From: Muribaculaceae bacterium
GTDB taxonomy: Bacteria; Bacteroidota; Bacteroidia; Bacteroidales; Muribaculaceae
Reading direction: 5' to 3'
DNA: 64,000 nt
NCBI GenBank assembly: GCA_022509165.1
Contig: JAFLTT010000003.1
Span: 194,666-258,665, forward strand
In this document: positions 46,153 through 54,566 of the stretch, piece by piece
How the letters are laid out: each line of letters starts with the position of its first letter
How positions within the stretch are numbered: position 1 is the stretch's first letter
Notes under the pieces: model-generated
The model's input: the letters and a program-made list of their open reading frames with translations, nothing else
Told to the model about the DNA's origin: nothing
Database searches by the model: none
Program-made: the position numbers and the translations under genes

Positions 46153-46191
46153 CTTTTCTTTATAAATGTCTTCTATGAATCTAACTCGATT

Positions 46192-47000
46192 CTACTTCAA
46201 TAATTTTCTTTCATTATTATTAGATTCGAGGACTGACATTTGATGAATGGCTATTTGATTGAGTTTAATCAAGCGTTCTGACTGTGGCATTCCCTGTTCA
46301 ATAAATACAGCGTTGAGATTTTCCATGTTGGACAAACAGATCAATTCATTTATCGTAGCATAATCACGAATATTTCCTTTTAACCCGGGATTCTCATCTC
46401 TCCATTGCTTTGCTGTCTTCCCAAACATAGCCATATTTAAGACATCCGCTTCATTGGCGTATATTATATTGGATTGTGCAGGTGTAATTTGAGCCGGGAT
46501 TAGGTTTTCTTTAATTGCATCAGTGTGAATGCGATAATTGATTTTCGATAACTCCCTTTTTGCAGACCAACCTATTTGCTTTTGTTCTTCTGTTTTAAGT
46601 CTTTGAAATTCTTTAATAAGATATACTTTAAACTCAGGACTAATCCACATGGCAAATTCAAAAGCTATGTCCTTATGGGCATAGGTGCCTCCATATCTGC
46701 CTGCTTTAGCCTGTAAAGATATGGCATTGGTTTTTGCTACAAATTCTTTTACGCTGATCTTAAAGCTGTTAAGGCCGGCTTGATTTTTAATTATGGCGAA
46801 TTCGCCATAATTAAAATCTGGATTATAAACCTTTTCCCATATTCCAATAAATACAATGGTGAGACGGTCCACAAAGTGCACCATAACGACCCTTTTACTA
46901 TAATACCAATTGCATTCGTCTTTTCAATACATTCGGATGCACTTAAAACGAATTTTGGCAAGCCGGCAGAAATTCTAAAGTGGTCAAATTCGACCACTTT
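46192..47000 (-). pseudogene. Rearranged KilA-N domain gene
   Basis: The main open frame (46192-46884, 230 codons) carries the second part of a KilA-N domain (TIVFIGIWEKVYNPDFNYGE, NQAGLNSFKISVKEFV, KAGRYGGTYAHKDIAFEFAM, SPEFKVYLIKEFQRLK) and a complete-looking C-terminal region. The first ~50 residues of KilA-N (DNA-binding start) are missing. Immediately upstream, in another frame (about 46995-46880), is a second overlapping KilA-N piece (FDHFRISAGLPKFVLSASEC, IEKTNAIGII). Two KilA-N fragments have thus been joined out of frame. KilA-N proteins are phage- and mobile-element DNA-binding proteins. The shorter ORF may still be translated. Confidence 0.7.
46977..47000. other. Inverted repeat inside the KilA-N remnant
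   Basis: AAAGTGGTC (46977-46985) is matched by GACCACTTT (46992-47000) around six bases. It sits at the distal end of the KilA-N fragment and could be a residual operator or a chance hairpin. Confidence 0.35.
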
Positions 47001-47039
47001 AAATTACTGTTTAAAAGATTCAATTTATAGATTGAAAGA

Positions 47040-47138
47040 AGAAAGTCAAAATAAAAAGGGCTTCATTTTCAAATAAATTGAAAATGAAGCCCTCAAGTTT
47101 AAATTATTCTCGATGTATTGGCTCTTATAATTTATTTG
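47040..47138. repeat. 99-bp duplicated terminator block, copy 2
   Basis: Direct copy of 45576-45674, here in place at the 3' end of the DUF4923 gene. The two copies bracket 1365 bp that contain element G, the truncated ATPase gene and the KilA-N remnant. Confidence 0.85.
47051..47093 (-). terminator. Terminator of the ATPase-glgB-DUF4923 operon
   Basis: On the minus strand AGGGCTTCATTTTC pairs perfectly with GAAAATGAAGCCCT (47057-47070 with 47080-47093) and is followed by TTTTATTTTG. The covarying duplicate at 45593-45629 supports the stem. Confidence 0.88.
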
Positions 47139-47863
47139 CTGCCGCCAAGGATATTCATCAATGAATTAAGACCGGATGACACTGCCGAACCGGCGTTGTT
47201 GCTGTTGTTGGAGGCTGCTCCTACCATCTTGAATCCGATGCACATTCCGTCGTAACTTCCGAGAAGTGAACCCACTGTAGAAGCCATGGAATTGCCGGTA
47301 ATCTTAGTCACTGCCGAAATGAAATCAAGAAGTTTGGAGGCATCAAACATAAGATTGAGATTATTACCACTCTTCTCAACATATGCTGTAAACTTACCAA
47401 GATTGATTCCAACTACCTGGAAATTGAAAGTGAATGTACCCTCTGTAGTTCCCTGTGCAACGGTGCCCTTGAGATTAATTGACTTCACTTTCATAGTGAA
47501 ATTGGCATTCTCATCAATTGTGAGCACCATACCGGTGAGACCATATTGCTGATAATAGGGCTGCAATTTAGATTCCAATGCAGATGCTGCCGCAATACCT
47601 CCGGCTTTCTGAAGGAAATTATCACTCTTGAAGGTCACGGCCGGCCCTTCGCTGGTGTACTCTCCCACTATGTCAGCAACTGTGAGGTTTGTCTGGGTAA
47701 AGACACCGCTCACTACATTGCCTATGATATTTCCAAGGCCACTGCTGCTATTGCCACTGTTGCCTCCCAAACCGCCTAAGATATCGCTCAGGCTCTGTGC
47801 ATTCACAGAGAGGGCCGAAGCCAAGGTGATGGCTCCGACCATTAAGATTTTCTTTACTCTCAT
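47132..47863 (-). CDS. DUF4923 family secreted protein
   Basis: This protein is about 243 residues from the ATG at 47861-47863 (MRVKKILMVG); a TTG two codons earlier is less likely. It has signal peptide MRVKKILMVGAITLASALSVNA, a Gly/Ser/Asn-rich stretch, and then the DUF4923 core (VADIVGEYTSEGPAVTFKSD, LESKLQPYYQQYGLTGM, FTMKVKSINLKGTVAQGTTE). The family is common in Bacteroidales and its role is unknown; the beta-strand pattern suggests a lipocalin-like or barrel-like envelope protein. It follows glgB by 14 bp and ends at a strong terminator. Confidence 0.8.
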   Translation of the reverse strand: MRVKKILMVGAITLASALSVNAQSLSDILGGLGGNSGNSSSGLGNIIGNVVSGVFTQTNLTVADIVGEYTSEGPAVTFKSDNFLQKAGGIAAASALESKLQPYYQQYGLTGMVLTIDENANFTMKVKSINLKGTVAQGTTEGTFTFNFQVVGINLGKFTAYVEKSGNNLNLMFDASKLLDFISAVTKITGNSMASTVGSLLGSYDGMCIGFKMVGAASNNSNNAGSAVSSGLNSLMNILGGSK

Positions 47864-47877
47864 TATCAAAAATTAAT

Positions 47878-49932
47878 TTATTTACTATCCTCCTTTTTGA
47901 CTCTCTTAGCGCGAGTTGGTTTAACCTTCTTGAGAATCATTGCTGTGCGGGCCGGGAGATAAAGCTGCAACCATCCTTTGCCCGAGGGCTTGTAAAGAGG
48001 ATCCGGATTTGTGAAATGCTTCACATTATCATCCACCAGTCCATAGCCTCCGAATCCCAAAGCATCAGAGTCGAGCACTACTTCATATTCTCCCTCCGGA
48101 GCCAGGAATCCATATCCTTCAAAACTACGGGTGGGATTCCAGTTGAATACAAATACAAGGTCTCCTCTCATGAAGGCCAGGATCTGATCGTCATCTTTTT
48201 CCCAAAGTTTCTCCACCGGCAAAGCCTGGAAATTATATACTCCCGATACAGTCTCTACCATTGCATTGTCGAAGGCATTGAGGAAACGGTATTTCAGATC
48301 TTCACGGTCTACCAGATCCCATTGTCTACGGGCATATTTATAACTCCATCCGTTGCCCTCTCTCGGGAAATCAATCCATTCGGGATGCCCAAACTCATTG
48401 CCCATGAAATTAAGGTACCCGCCATTGATTGTTGCCAGGGTCACAAGTCTGATCATCTTATGTAGAGCCATGCCTCGAGCCACTGTACCGTCATTGTCGC
48501 CGGTCATCATATGCCAGTACATCTCCTTATCGATAAGGCGGAATATTATAGTCTTGTCGCCCACAAGAGCCTGGTCATGACTCTCGCAATAAGAGATAGT
48601 CTTTTCATCGGCACGACGATTGGTAAGTTCCCAGAAAATAGAAGTAGGATGCCAGTCTTCATCCTTCTTCTCCTTTATCATCTTTATCCAATAGTCGGGA
48701 ACTCCCATTGCCATACGGTAATCGAAACCGATACCGCCATCTTCAAATTTCACTGCCAGACCCGGCATTCCGCTCATCTCTTCGGCTATGGTGATAGCTT
48801 TGGGATTCACCTCATGTATAAGGATATTTGCCAATGTGAGATAAGTCAATGCATTTGTGTCCTGGTTACCGTCATAGTAATCTGCATACGATCCGAATGC
48901 CTTGCCGAGACCATGGTCATAATATAGCATGGAAGTCACACCGTCGAAACGGAAGCCGTCAAACTTGAATTCCTCAAGCCAGTATTTGCAATTGGAAAGG
49001 AGGAAATGCAATACAGAATTCTTTCCGTAGTCAAAGAGCAGAGAATCCCAAGCCGGATGCTCTCTACGATGGTCGCCGTAGAAATAAAGGTCGTAGCTTC
49101 CGTCGAGACGGCCGAGACCTTCGATTTCATTCTTCACTGCATGTGAATGAACTATGTCCATAATCACGGCTATACCCAATTTATGGGCTTCATCTATAAG
49201 ACGCTTCAAATCATCGGGAGTGCCGAAACGTGAACTCGGTGCGTAGAAACTGCTCACATGGTATCCGAATGAACCATAGTAAGGATGCTCCTGTATAGCC
49301 ATAATCTGAATTGCATTATAGCCGTCGGCTGCAATTCTCGGAAGTATCTTTTCCCTGAATTCATTGTATGTGCCCACTCCTTCTGTATTCTGGGCCATTC
49401 CGATATGGCACTCATATATAAGCAGAGGCTTCACATCGGGCGCAAATTTCTTCACTTTAAATTTATAAGGCTTTTCCGGAGCATATACTTGTGCTGAAAA
49501 GATCTTGGTATGCTCATCCTGCACCACTCTCTCGGCATAGGCCGGAATTCTTTCTCCTTCTCCACCATGCCATTTCACAAACATCTTGAAAAGGTCGCCA
49601 TTATGAAGATCATCTTCTTCCAGCTGAAGTTGCCAGTCGCCATAGTTGATTCTGGTGAGTTTATATTTGTCTTCCAGTTTCCAATCGGAAAAAGTACCGG
49701 TAAGCCAGATCTCTGTAGCATGAGGTGCAAATTCTCTGAAAATCCATCCGCCTCCCGGAAGATGATGCAGACCATAATACTTATAGGCGTTGGCAAACTC
49801 AGAAAGCGAGCCATTTGTGGAAGCAGTGATCTCTTCCAGTTTCCTCTCCACATCCTGATGACGCCCCTCTATGGCAGCCGCATATGGCTCGAGCCATGGG
49901 TCGTTGCGCAAAAAGGCAAGTTTCTTCTTCAT
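47878..49932 (-). CDS. glgB: 1,4-alpha-glucan branching enzyme
   Basis: This 684-residue GH13 enzyme makes alpha-1,6 branches in glycogen. A CBM48 domain is near the N-terminus (LPGGGWIFREFAPHATEIWL). The catalytic barrel has DIVHSHAVKN, the nucleophile in FDGFRFDGVTSMLY, the acid/base in AEEMSGMPG, and YCESHDQA for the third acid. The C-terminal beta domain ends near FVFNWNP..SFEGYGF. Length matches Bacteroidales GlgB. It links to starch use in the sus locus only by pathway. It begins 2 bp after the ATPase-DUF4435 stop. Confidence 0.92.
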   Translation of the reverse strand: MKKKLAFLRNDPWLEPYAAAIEGRHQDVERKLEEITASTNGSLSEFANAYKYYGLHHLPGGGWIFREFAPHATEIWLTGTFSDWKLEDKYKLTRINYGDWQLQLEEDDLHNGDLFKMFVKWHGGEGERIPAYAERVVQDEHTKIFSAQVYAPEKPYKFKVKKFAPDVKPLLIYECHIGMAQNTEGVGTYNEFREKILPRIAADGYNAIQIMAIQEHPYYGSFGYHVSSFYAPSSRFGTPDDLKRLIDEAHKLGIAVIMDIVHSHAVKNEIEGLGRLDGSYDLYFYGDHRREHPAWDSLLFDYGKNSVLHFLLSNCKYWLEEFKFDGFRFDGVTSMLYYDHGLGKAFGSYADYYDGNQDTNALTYLTLANILIHEVNPKAITIAEEMSGMPGLAVKFEDGGIGFDYRMAMGVPDYWIKMIKEKKDEDWHPTSIFWELTNRRADEKTISYCESHDQALVGDKTIIFRLIDKEMYWHMMTGDNDGTVARGMALHKMIRLVTLATINGGYLNFMGNEFGHPEWIDFPREGNGWSYKYARRQWDLVDREDLKYRFLNAFDNAMVETVSGVYNFQALPVEKLWEKDDDQILAFMRGDLVFVFNWNPTRSFEGYGFLAPEGEYEVVLDSDALGFGGYGLVDDNVKHFTNPDPLYKPSGKGWLQLYLPARTAMILKKVKPTRAKRVKKEDSK

Positions 49933-49934
49933 AA

Positions 49935-51533
49935 TTATATCGTTTTGTGGTTTTCTTCTTTAGTTATAACAACCGGGACAAGGGCATTTCTTATTGCGTC
50001 CCGAATTTTTTCTGATTCCTTATCTCCACTTTTCAGTTTGGATATCACACCCCTCACATAGTCATCCTTGTTTTTAAATCCCAACAGACCCGGAAGTTCA
50101 CATTCCGAAATGAGAGGTTTGTGATTGAAATATCTCAATAAGGAAGCATAATCTTCCGTATCGATAATATTCCTGAAAAGATGAAGCAAATCATTGTATT
50201 GCTTTCTGGGATTCAGTATCTTGATCAACTGCCGCAGATGAGCTTCCAAAGCCGTGATACATGAAAACTTCGCATCTATCTTGGCGTCCACCTCTCTTTT
50301 CACACGGTGTCTCACATGCTCCATCACCTGTTGCTGCAGATGACGGTGGAATTCTCCGAAAGCACGTTTTTTCACTTTTCGCATCACAATGTCGGCATTC
50401 TTACCTCTTGACCGGGCCATCGTCCTCACCACAGGTTCAAGCAGGAAAAGATTTTCAACCTCAGCCACTTCCGGCACCATGATTGATTTTTTTCTCAGAT
50501 ATTCAACTTCCCGATCGGTACGACGGTCGCGGTCTACTATCCCACGGCTCTCAAGATGGTGCATATTAGTGAGCCCGTTGAAAGAGCGGGTTGTCTCTAT
50601 CACCTTGTCGCATGATCCCAAGGGCTTCACTGTGTAGTCGGGGAAAACAAGGGGGTAAAGCTTTGCATCTATGCTGTGGGTGAGATCGCCTTCGATAAAC
50701 AAAACCGGCTTACGGCTGCCCACCAGTTCTATGAAGATTTCTTCACGTATTTCACCAGGAGCAATTACTTCATAGTTCCAAATCTCTTTTGAAGCGTCGT
50801 AACTCTTTACCCAGATGATAACATTCCGGCTCCTGGAACTTACAAATTCTACGTCTACAGAATTGTAAACGAAGGTGCAGTCAGGTCTAAGACTTTCTAT
50901 AGAGTTCCACAGGGCATTCAAGATCGTGGGATGGAGGAAAAGTGAGGGAGCATCAATAAATATAATAGCATTGGGCATGGCATAGAGCACTCCCGCCACA
51001 TAATAGAGCACAGCCATCTCACCCTGGCTCAGTTTCTCAGCCGGAATAAGGTCTTTTCCCGACTCTGTAGAAAACATCAGGGTGCCTCCGCTACTTAAGA
51101 TCTTATTGCCGGGATAGATCCTCTCCCATATTTTTTTCAGTTTGTCGAGTTTTGTGGGAGGAAACTTCAAAACATTAGATTTCGAAGTGCATTTATCCTT
51201 ATATTGCAGCAGCTGGTCGAACTCATCTGCAAAAAGCATGAAGATGAGTTTCTCAAGTTCGCTCACGGCGTTAGTACGCATGTACGGACGCCGTGAGGCT
51301 ACTTTTGAATAAAGGTAATCTATACTGCCCTTTAACGGTGAGGCTTCCCTCTCGGGAAACGGAGCCTTTACGGCCGACAGGCAGTAGGTACGTTCTCCGG
51401 TGAGAGCCATGAGTTTCTCCATGAATTTTGTCTTTCCCGCACCACTGCCTCCAATAATGGTGAGTTGCCTCCCATCAGGCAACTTAGGCACAGGCTTATC
51501 ACCTTCCAGTGGTGGCAAAATCAGAGAACGCAT
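49935..51533 (-). CDS. ABC-type ATPase fused to a DUF4435 (Toprim-like) domain
   Basis: This 532-residue cytoplasmic protein has an N-terminal ATPase with Walker A IIGGSGAGKTKFMEKL near 28, signature KLSQGEMAVLYY near 170, and Walker B AIIFIDAPSLFLHP near 190. The usual catalytic Glu after the Walker-B Asp is Ala. Residues ~270-370 form a DUF4435/Toprim-like unit (VLFIEGDLTHSIDAKLYP, RGIVDRDRRTDREVEYL, PEVAEVENLFLLEPVV) with the E..DxD acids. The same domain pair, split or fused, occurs in PARIS anti-phage systems (AriA/AriB), but housekeeping neighbours (glgB, ribE, cmk) argue for a resident cellular role. Function unassigned. Confidence 0.72.
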   Translation of the reverse strand: MRSLILPPLEGDKPVPKLPDGRQLTIIGGSGAGKTKFMEKLMALTGERTYCLSAVKAPFPEREASPLKGSIDYLYSKVASRRPYMRTNAVSELEKLIFMLFADEFDQLLQYKDKCTSKSNVLKFPPTKLDKLKKIWERIYPGNKILSSGGTLMFSTESGKDLIPAEKLSQGEMAVLYYVAGVLYAMPNAIIFIDAPSLFLHPTILNALWNSIESLRPDCTFVYNSVDVEFVSSRSRNVIIWVKSYDASKEIWNYEVIAPGEIREEIFIELVGSRKPVLFIEGDLTHSIDAKLYPLVFPDYTVKPLGSCDKVIETTRSFNGLTNMHHLESRGIVDRDRRTDREVEYLRKKSIMVPEVAEVENLFLLEPVVRTMARSRGKNADIVMRKVKKRAFGEFHRHLQQQVMEHVRHRVKREVDAKIDAKFSCITALEAHLRQLIKILNPRKQYNDLLHLFRNIIDTEDYASLLRYFNHKPLISECELPGLLGFKNKDDYVRGVISKLKSGDKESEKIRDAIRNALVPVVITKEENHKTI

Positions 51534-51842
51534 CCGATTTTAAGGTTAAAGGATTATTTTTTTCCCAATATCACATAGGGAAATTTTATAGAAGCATGGA
51601 AGTATTTTTACAACTTCTTGTTTCTATGTTTCAAATATACAAATTTTCCATTTATTACCCAAAAGATAATTTCTTCATCCCGGTGAGTTTGTCAATAAGT
51701 TGTCTATAACACGGGTTGGGGATTAAAATGATTATAATTAATTTTGTATCGACACATTCTGCCTGAAAATCTGAAGTCCCAATTTAGCCAAGGAGATGTA
51801 ATCGGAATGTGTGAGAAATCCAATAATAAAAAAGTATACAAT
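51534..51842. other. Divergent intergenic region between the ATPase-DUF4435 gene and ribE
   Basis: It holds a short stem (TTTCCC..GGGAAA, about 51562-51585) in the ATPase leader and the ribE promoter at 51739. No FMN-riboswitch-like sequence and no gene is seen. Confidence 0.5.
51739..51746 (+). promoter_or_regulatory. -7 promoter box for the ribE operon
   Basis: TAATTTTG at 51739-51746 fits TAnnTTTG. TTGG 20 bp upstream is an imperfect -33. The predicted leader to the ribE ATG is about 90 nt. Confidence 0.55.
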
Positions 51843-52448
51843 ATGTTTTCCGGAATTGTTGAGAAAGCTATAGAGGTGGTAAATCTTCAGCATGAAGACA
51901 CCAACCTTCATATCACTATGAAATGTCCGTTTTGCGATGAACTTAGAATAGACCAGAGTATTGCCCACAATGGTGTATGCCTTACGGTTGTGAAACTTCC
52001 GGGTGACGGCACTTACACAGTCACCGCCATAAAAGAGACTCTTGACCGTTCTAACCTCGGGCTTCTGAAAATCAGCGACCTGGTAAATATAGAACGAAGC
52101 ATGCGTCTCGACGACCGCCTCGACGGTCATATCGTGCAAGGCCATGTAGACACAACTGCAATATGCACGGAGGTTGTAAACCTCGACGGTAGCTGGAAAT
52201 ATACCTTCAAATACTCTATCCCTGTAGAGATGGCCCGCAAAGGATACATGACTGTGGAAAAGGGTTCAGTTGCCGTAAATGGGGTAAGCCTCACGGTATG
52301 CGAATCTGAAAAAGACTCTTTTGCAGTCAACATCATTCCATATACCCACGACAACACCAATTTCTGCGACATAAAGGCCGGCACTGTGGTGAATCTGGAA
52401 TTTGACATCATTGGCAAATATCTGGCCAGGCTCAACGACTTCAAATGA
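51843..52448 (+). CDS. ribE: Riboflavin synthase alpha chain
   Basis: This 201-residue enzyme converts two molecules of 6,7-dimethyl-8-ribityllumazine to riboflavin. It opens with the hallmark MFSGIVE, which fixes the start at 51843. It has two similar barrel domains with RLDDRLDGHIVQGHVDTT and KGSVAVNGVSLTVCE. The 3' end overlaps cmk by four bases (ATGA). Confidence 0.92.
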   Translation: MFSGIVEKAIEVVNLQHEDTNLHITMKCPFCDELRIDQSIAHNGVCLTVVKLPGDGTYTVTAIKETLDRSNLGLLKISDLVNIERSMRLDDRLDGHIVQGHVDTTAICTEVVNLDGSWKYTFKYSIPVEMARKGYMTVEKGSVAVNGVSLTVCESEKDSFAVNIIPYTHDNTNFCDIKAGTVVNLEFDIIGKYLARLNDFK

Positions 52449-53200
52449 ATATGCCTGACACCATGAAAGAGAATATTGCAATCACCGACGTCCCCAAAAT
52501 AATAGTGGCGATAGACGGTTACTCCTCCTCCGGGAAAAGCACTATGGCCAGGGAACTCGCCAGAAGGATAAGTTATGTGTACATTGATTCCGGAGCAATG
52601 TATCGCGCAGTGACACTCTACGCCCTTCAAAACGGACTCATCGAATCTGACGGAAAGATAAAAACCCAAGAACTAATAGAACACCTTCCCGATATCGAGG
52701 TCTCTTTCCAAAAAAATGCAGGAAAAGATGGTGTGCAACATACTTTGCTTAATGGCAAAGATGTAGAATCTGAAATCAGGTCGATGGAGGTGAGTAATAA
52801 TGTGAGTCCTATCGCTGAAATTCCTGAGGTGAGGCAACGAATGGTGGAACTGCAACAGAAATTCGGCATTCATAAGGGTATAGTGATGGATGGCAGAGAT
52901 ATCGGCACAACAGTTTTCCCTCATGCCGAACTTAAGATTTTTGTATATGCCGGCCTTCATGAAAGGGCAAAGAGAAGATGGGCCGAACTCCAGCATAAAG
53001 GAACAGACTTATCCTATGAAGAGGTGTATAAAAATCTTGAGCAACGTGATAAGATAGATACTACCAGAGCCGTTTCTCCTCTGAGAAAGGCTCCCGATGC
53101 CATAGAACTTGATAATGGAGCTATAACTCATGAAGAGCAAATGGAATGGCTCATGAGGCATTTCCAGTTAAAATTAGAGGAAATTTCTAATAACTTATAA
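52445..53200 (+). CDS. cmk: Cytidylate kinase
   Basis: This 251-residue enzyme phosphorylates CMP and dCMP. The P-loop is IDGYSSSGKSTMAREL near residue 24, with YIDSGAMYRAVTLYAL and MDGRDIGTTVFPHAELKIF following. The N-terminal ~15 residues before KIIVAIDGY are extra; an internal ATG at MKENIA is another start. Overlap with ribE favours the first ATG. Confidence 0.92.
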   Translation: MNMPDTMKENIAITDVPKIIVAIDGYSSSGKSTMARELARRISYVYIDSGAMYRAVTLYALQNGLIESDGKIKTQELIEHLPDIEVSFQKNAGKDGVQHTLLNGKDVESEIRSMEVSNNVSPIAEIPEVRQRMVELQQKFGIHKGIVMDGRDIGTTVFPHAELKIFVYAGLHERAKRRWAELQHKGTDLSYEEVYKNLEQRDKIDTTRAVSPLRKAPDAIELDNGAITHEEQMEWLMRHFQLKLEEISNNL

Positions 53201-53202
53201 AA

Positions 53203-54078
53203 TTGAAAGTAGAGATTGATTCCAATTCGGGCTTTTGCTTTGGGGTGGTAACTGCCATAAATAAAGCTGAAGATGAACTCCATGACAAGGGACAACTGTA
53301 TTGTCTGGGAGACATCGTGCATAATGCGCGGGAAGTGGAACGACTCCAGGAGAAAGGTCTCAAGACAATTACACATAAAGATCTCGACTCTCTGAAAAAT
53401 GTGAAGGTACTTCTCAGAGCTCACGGAGAACCCCCTCACACTTATGAGACTGCAAAAAACAACAATATCGAGATAATAGATGCCACATGCCCCGTAGTGC
53501 TCCAATTGCAACGGAGAATAAAAAAAACATACGATGAAGGTGTGGCGGCGGAAAAAGCCGGCGGACGAAAGCCTCTTATCGTGATTTATGGCAAAAACGG
53601 ACATGCAGAGGTAAACGGACTTGTGGGACAGACAAACGGCGAGGCTGTGGTGATTCAGGATAAGGAAGGAATCGATGCACTTGACCTATCCAGAGACATT
53701 ATCCTATATTCCCAGACTACAAAATCGCTTGAAGGATTCCGTGAAATAGTGGAAGAAATCGGAAAGCGCAAGAAGGAAGGGAAGTTTGAGTATTACGATA
53801 CCATCTGCCGCCAGGTGGCCAACCGAATGAATAAGATGAAAGAGTTTGCCGGAAGCCACGATGTGATTTTCTTTGTGAGCGGTGCAAAGAGTTCAAACGG
53901 GAAGGTATTGTTCGAGATGTGCAAAGAGGTAAACCCTCACACTTATTTAATCTCAGATGAATCTCAGCTCGACCTCTCTTTAGTGGAAGGGGCGGAAAGC
54001 GTGGGAGTGTGTGGCGCCACCTCCACTCCTCTATGGCTAATGGAGAAAATAGCTTCTCTCATTAAAGAAAAGTCTTAA
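53203..54078 (+). CDS. ispH: 4-hydroxy-3-methylbut-2-enyl diphosphate reductase
   Basis: This 291-residue iron-sulfur enzyme makes IPP and DMAPP in the last step of the MEP pathway (dxs is at 8.0 kb). The three cluster cysteines are Cys12 (GFCFGV), one near 95 (DATCPVV) and one near 270 (GVCGATSTPLW). The conserved catalytic Glu region reads NGHAEVNGLVGQT. The start is a TTG two bases after the cmk stop; no ATG or GTG in frame upstream fits, and the next one would lose the first cysteine. Confidence 0.92.
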   Translation: MKVEIDSNSGFCFGVVTAINKAEDELHDKGQLYCLGDIVHNAREVERLQEKGLKTITHKDLDSLKNVKVLLRAHGEPPHTYETAKNNNIEIIDATCPVVLQLQRRIKKTYDEGVAAEKAGGRKPLIVIYGKNGHAEVNGLVGQTNGEAVVIQDKEGIDALDLSRDIILYSQTTKSLEGFREIVEEIGKRKKEGKFEYYDTICRQVANRMNKMKEFAGSHDVIFFVSGAKSSNGKVLFEMCKEVNPHTYLISDESQLDLSLVEGAESVGVCGATSTPLWLMEKIASLIKEKS

Positions 54079-54104
54079 TTATAAATTAGTCCTTACCTGA
54101 TTTC

Positions 54105-54566
54105 ATGATATCCGATCCTCGTGATGAATATTATATGTCGCTGGCCTTGCGTCAGGCTGAAGAGGCCTTCGATGCTGATGAAGTACCCGTAGGAGCTGTG
54201 GTGGTTTGCAACGGCAAGGTGATAGGCACCGGATACAATCAGACAGAGGCCCTGAATGATGTCACAGCGCATGCTGAAATGATAGCACTCACTGCAGCAG
54301 CCAATAATCTCGGAGGGAAATACCTTACTCAGTGCACGCTATATGTCACCGTGGAACCTTGCATCATGTGTGCAGGGGCCATCGGATGGTCGCAGATCGG
54401 TCGCCTTGTTTACGGGGCATCTGATCCCAAAAGAGGGTTTACACGGTTTTGTTCAGACAACCAAACTCCTCTTCATCCGAAAACAATTGTGACGAAGGGA
54501 GTAATGGAGGAAGAAGCCTCATTGTTGATGAAAGATTTTTTCAAGTCTAAAAGAAGATTGGGATGA
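54105..54566 (+). CDS. tadA: tRNA adenosine deaminase TadA
   Basis: This 153-residue deaminase converts the wobble A34 to inosine in tRNA-Arg(ACG). Zinc and proton-shuttle residues are in HAEMIAL and PCIMCAGA; the family-specific AIGWSQIGRLVYGASDPKRG follows. Length is normal. The stop overlaps the menA start by four bases. Confidence 0.9.
   Translation: MISDPRDEYYMSLALRQAEEAFDADEVPVGAVVVCNGKVIGTGYNQTEALNDVTAHAEMIALTAAANNLGGKYLTQCTLYVTVEPCIMCAGAIGWSQIGRLVYGASDPKRGFTRFCSDNQTPLHPKTIVTKGVMEEEASLLMKDFFKSKRRLG

Larger units (their letters stand above)
44700..46191. other. Scrambled intergenic region with duplications and element copies
   Basis: This 1.5-kb stretch has no intact gene. It holds an 86-bp direct duplication (44889-44974 and 45124-45209), element copies F and G and a loose end H, a perfect palindrome TACCCTATTT..AAATAGGGTA (45461-45484), a 99-bp duplicated terminator (45576-45674), and a truncated ATPase gene (45987-46151). 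Nothing recognisable is seen at 45210-45455. Confidence 0.6.

Noticed and set aside
46192..46884. Intact KilA-N regulator gene
   Set aside because: The first half of the KilA-N domain is missing and an overlapping second fragment lies out of frame upstream.
49935..51533. Complete PARIS anti-phage system
   Set aside because: Only the domain pairing is shared. The Walker-B Glu is missing and the neighbours are core metabolic genes, so I keep it as a resemblance only.
51747..51842. FMN riboswitch in the ribE leader
   Set aside because: The leader is only about 90 nt and lacks the conserved FMN-aptamer segments.
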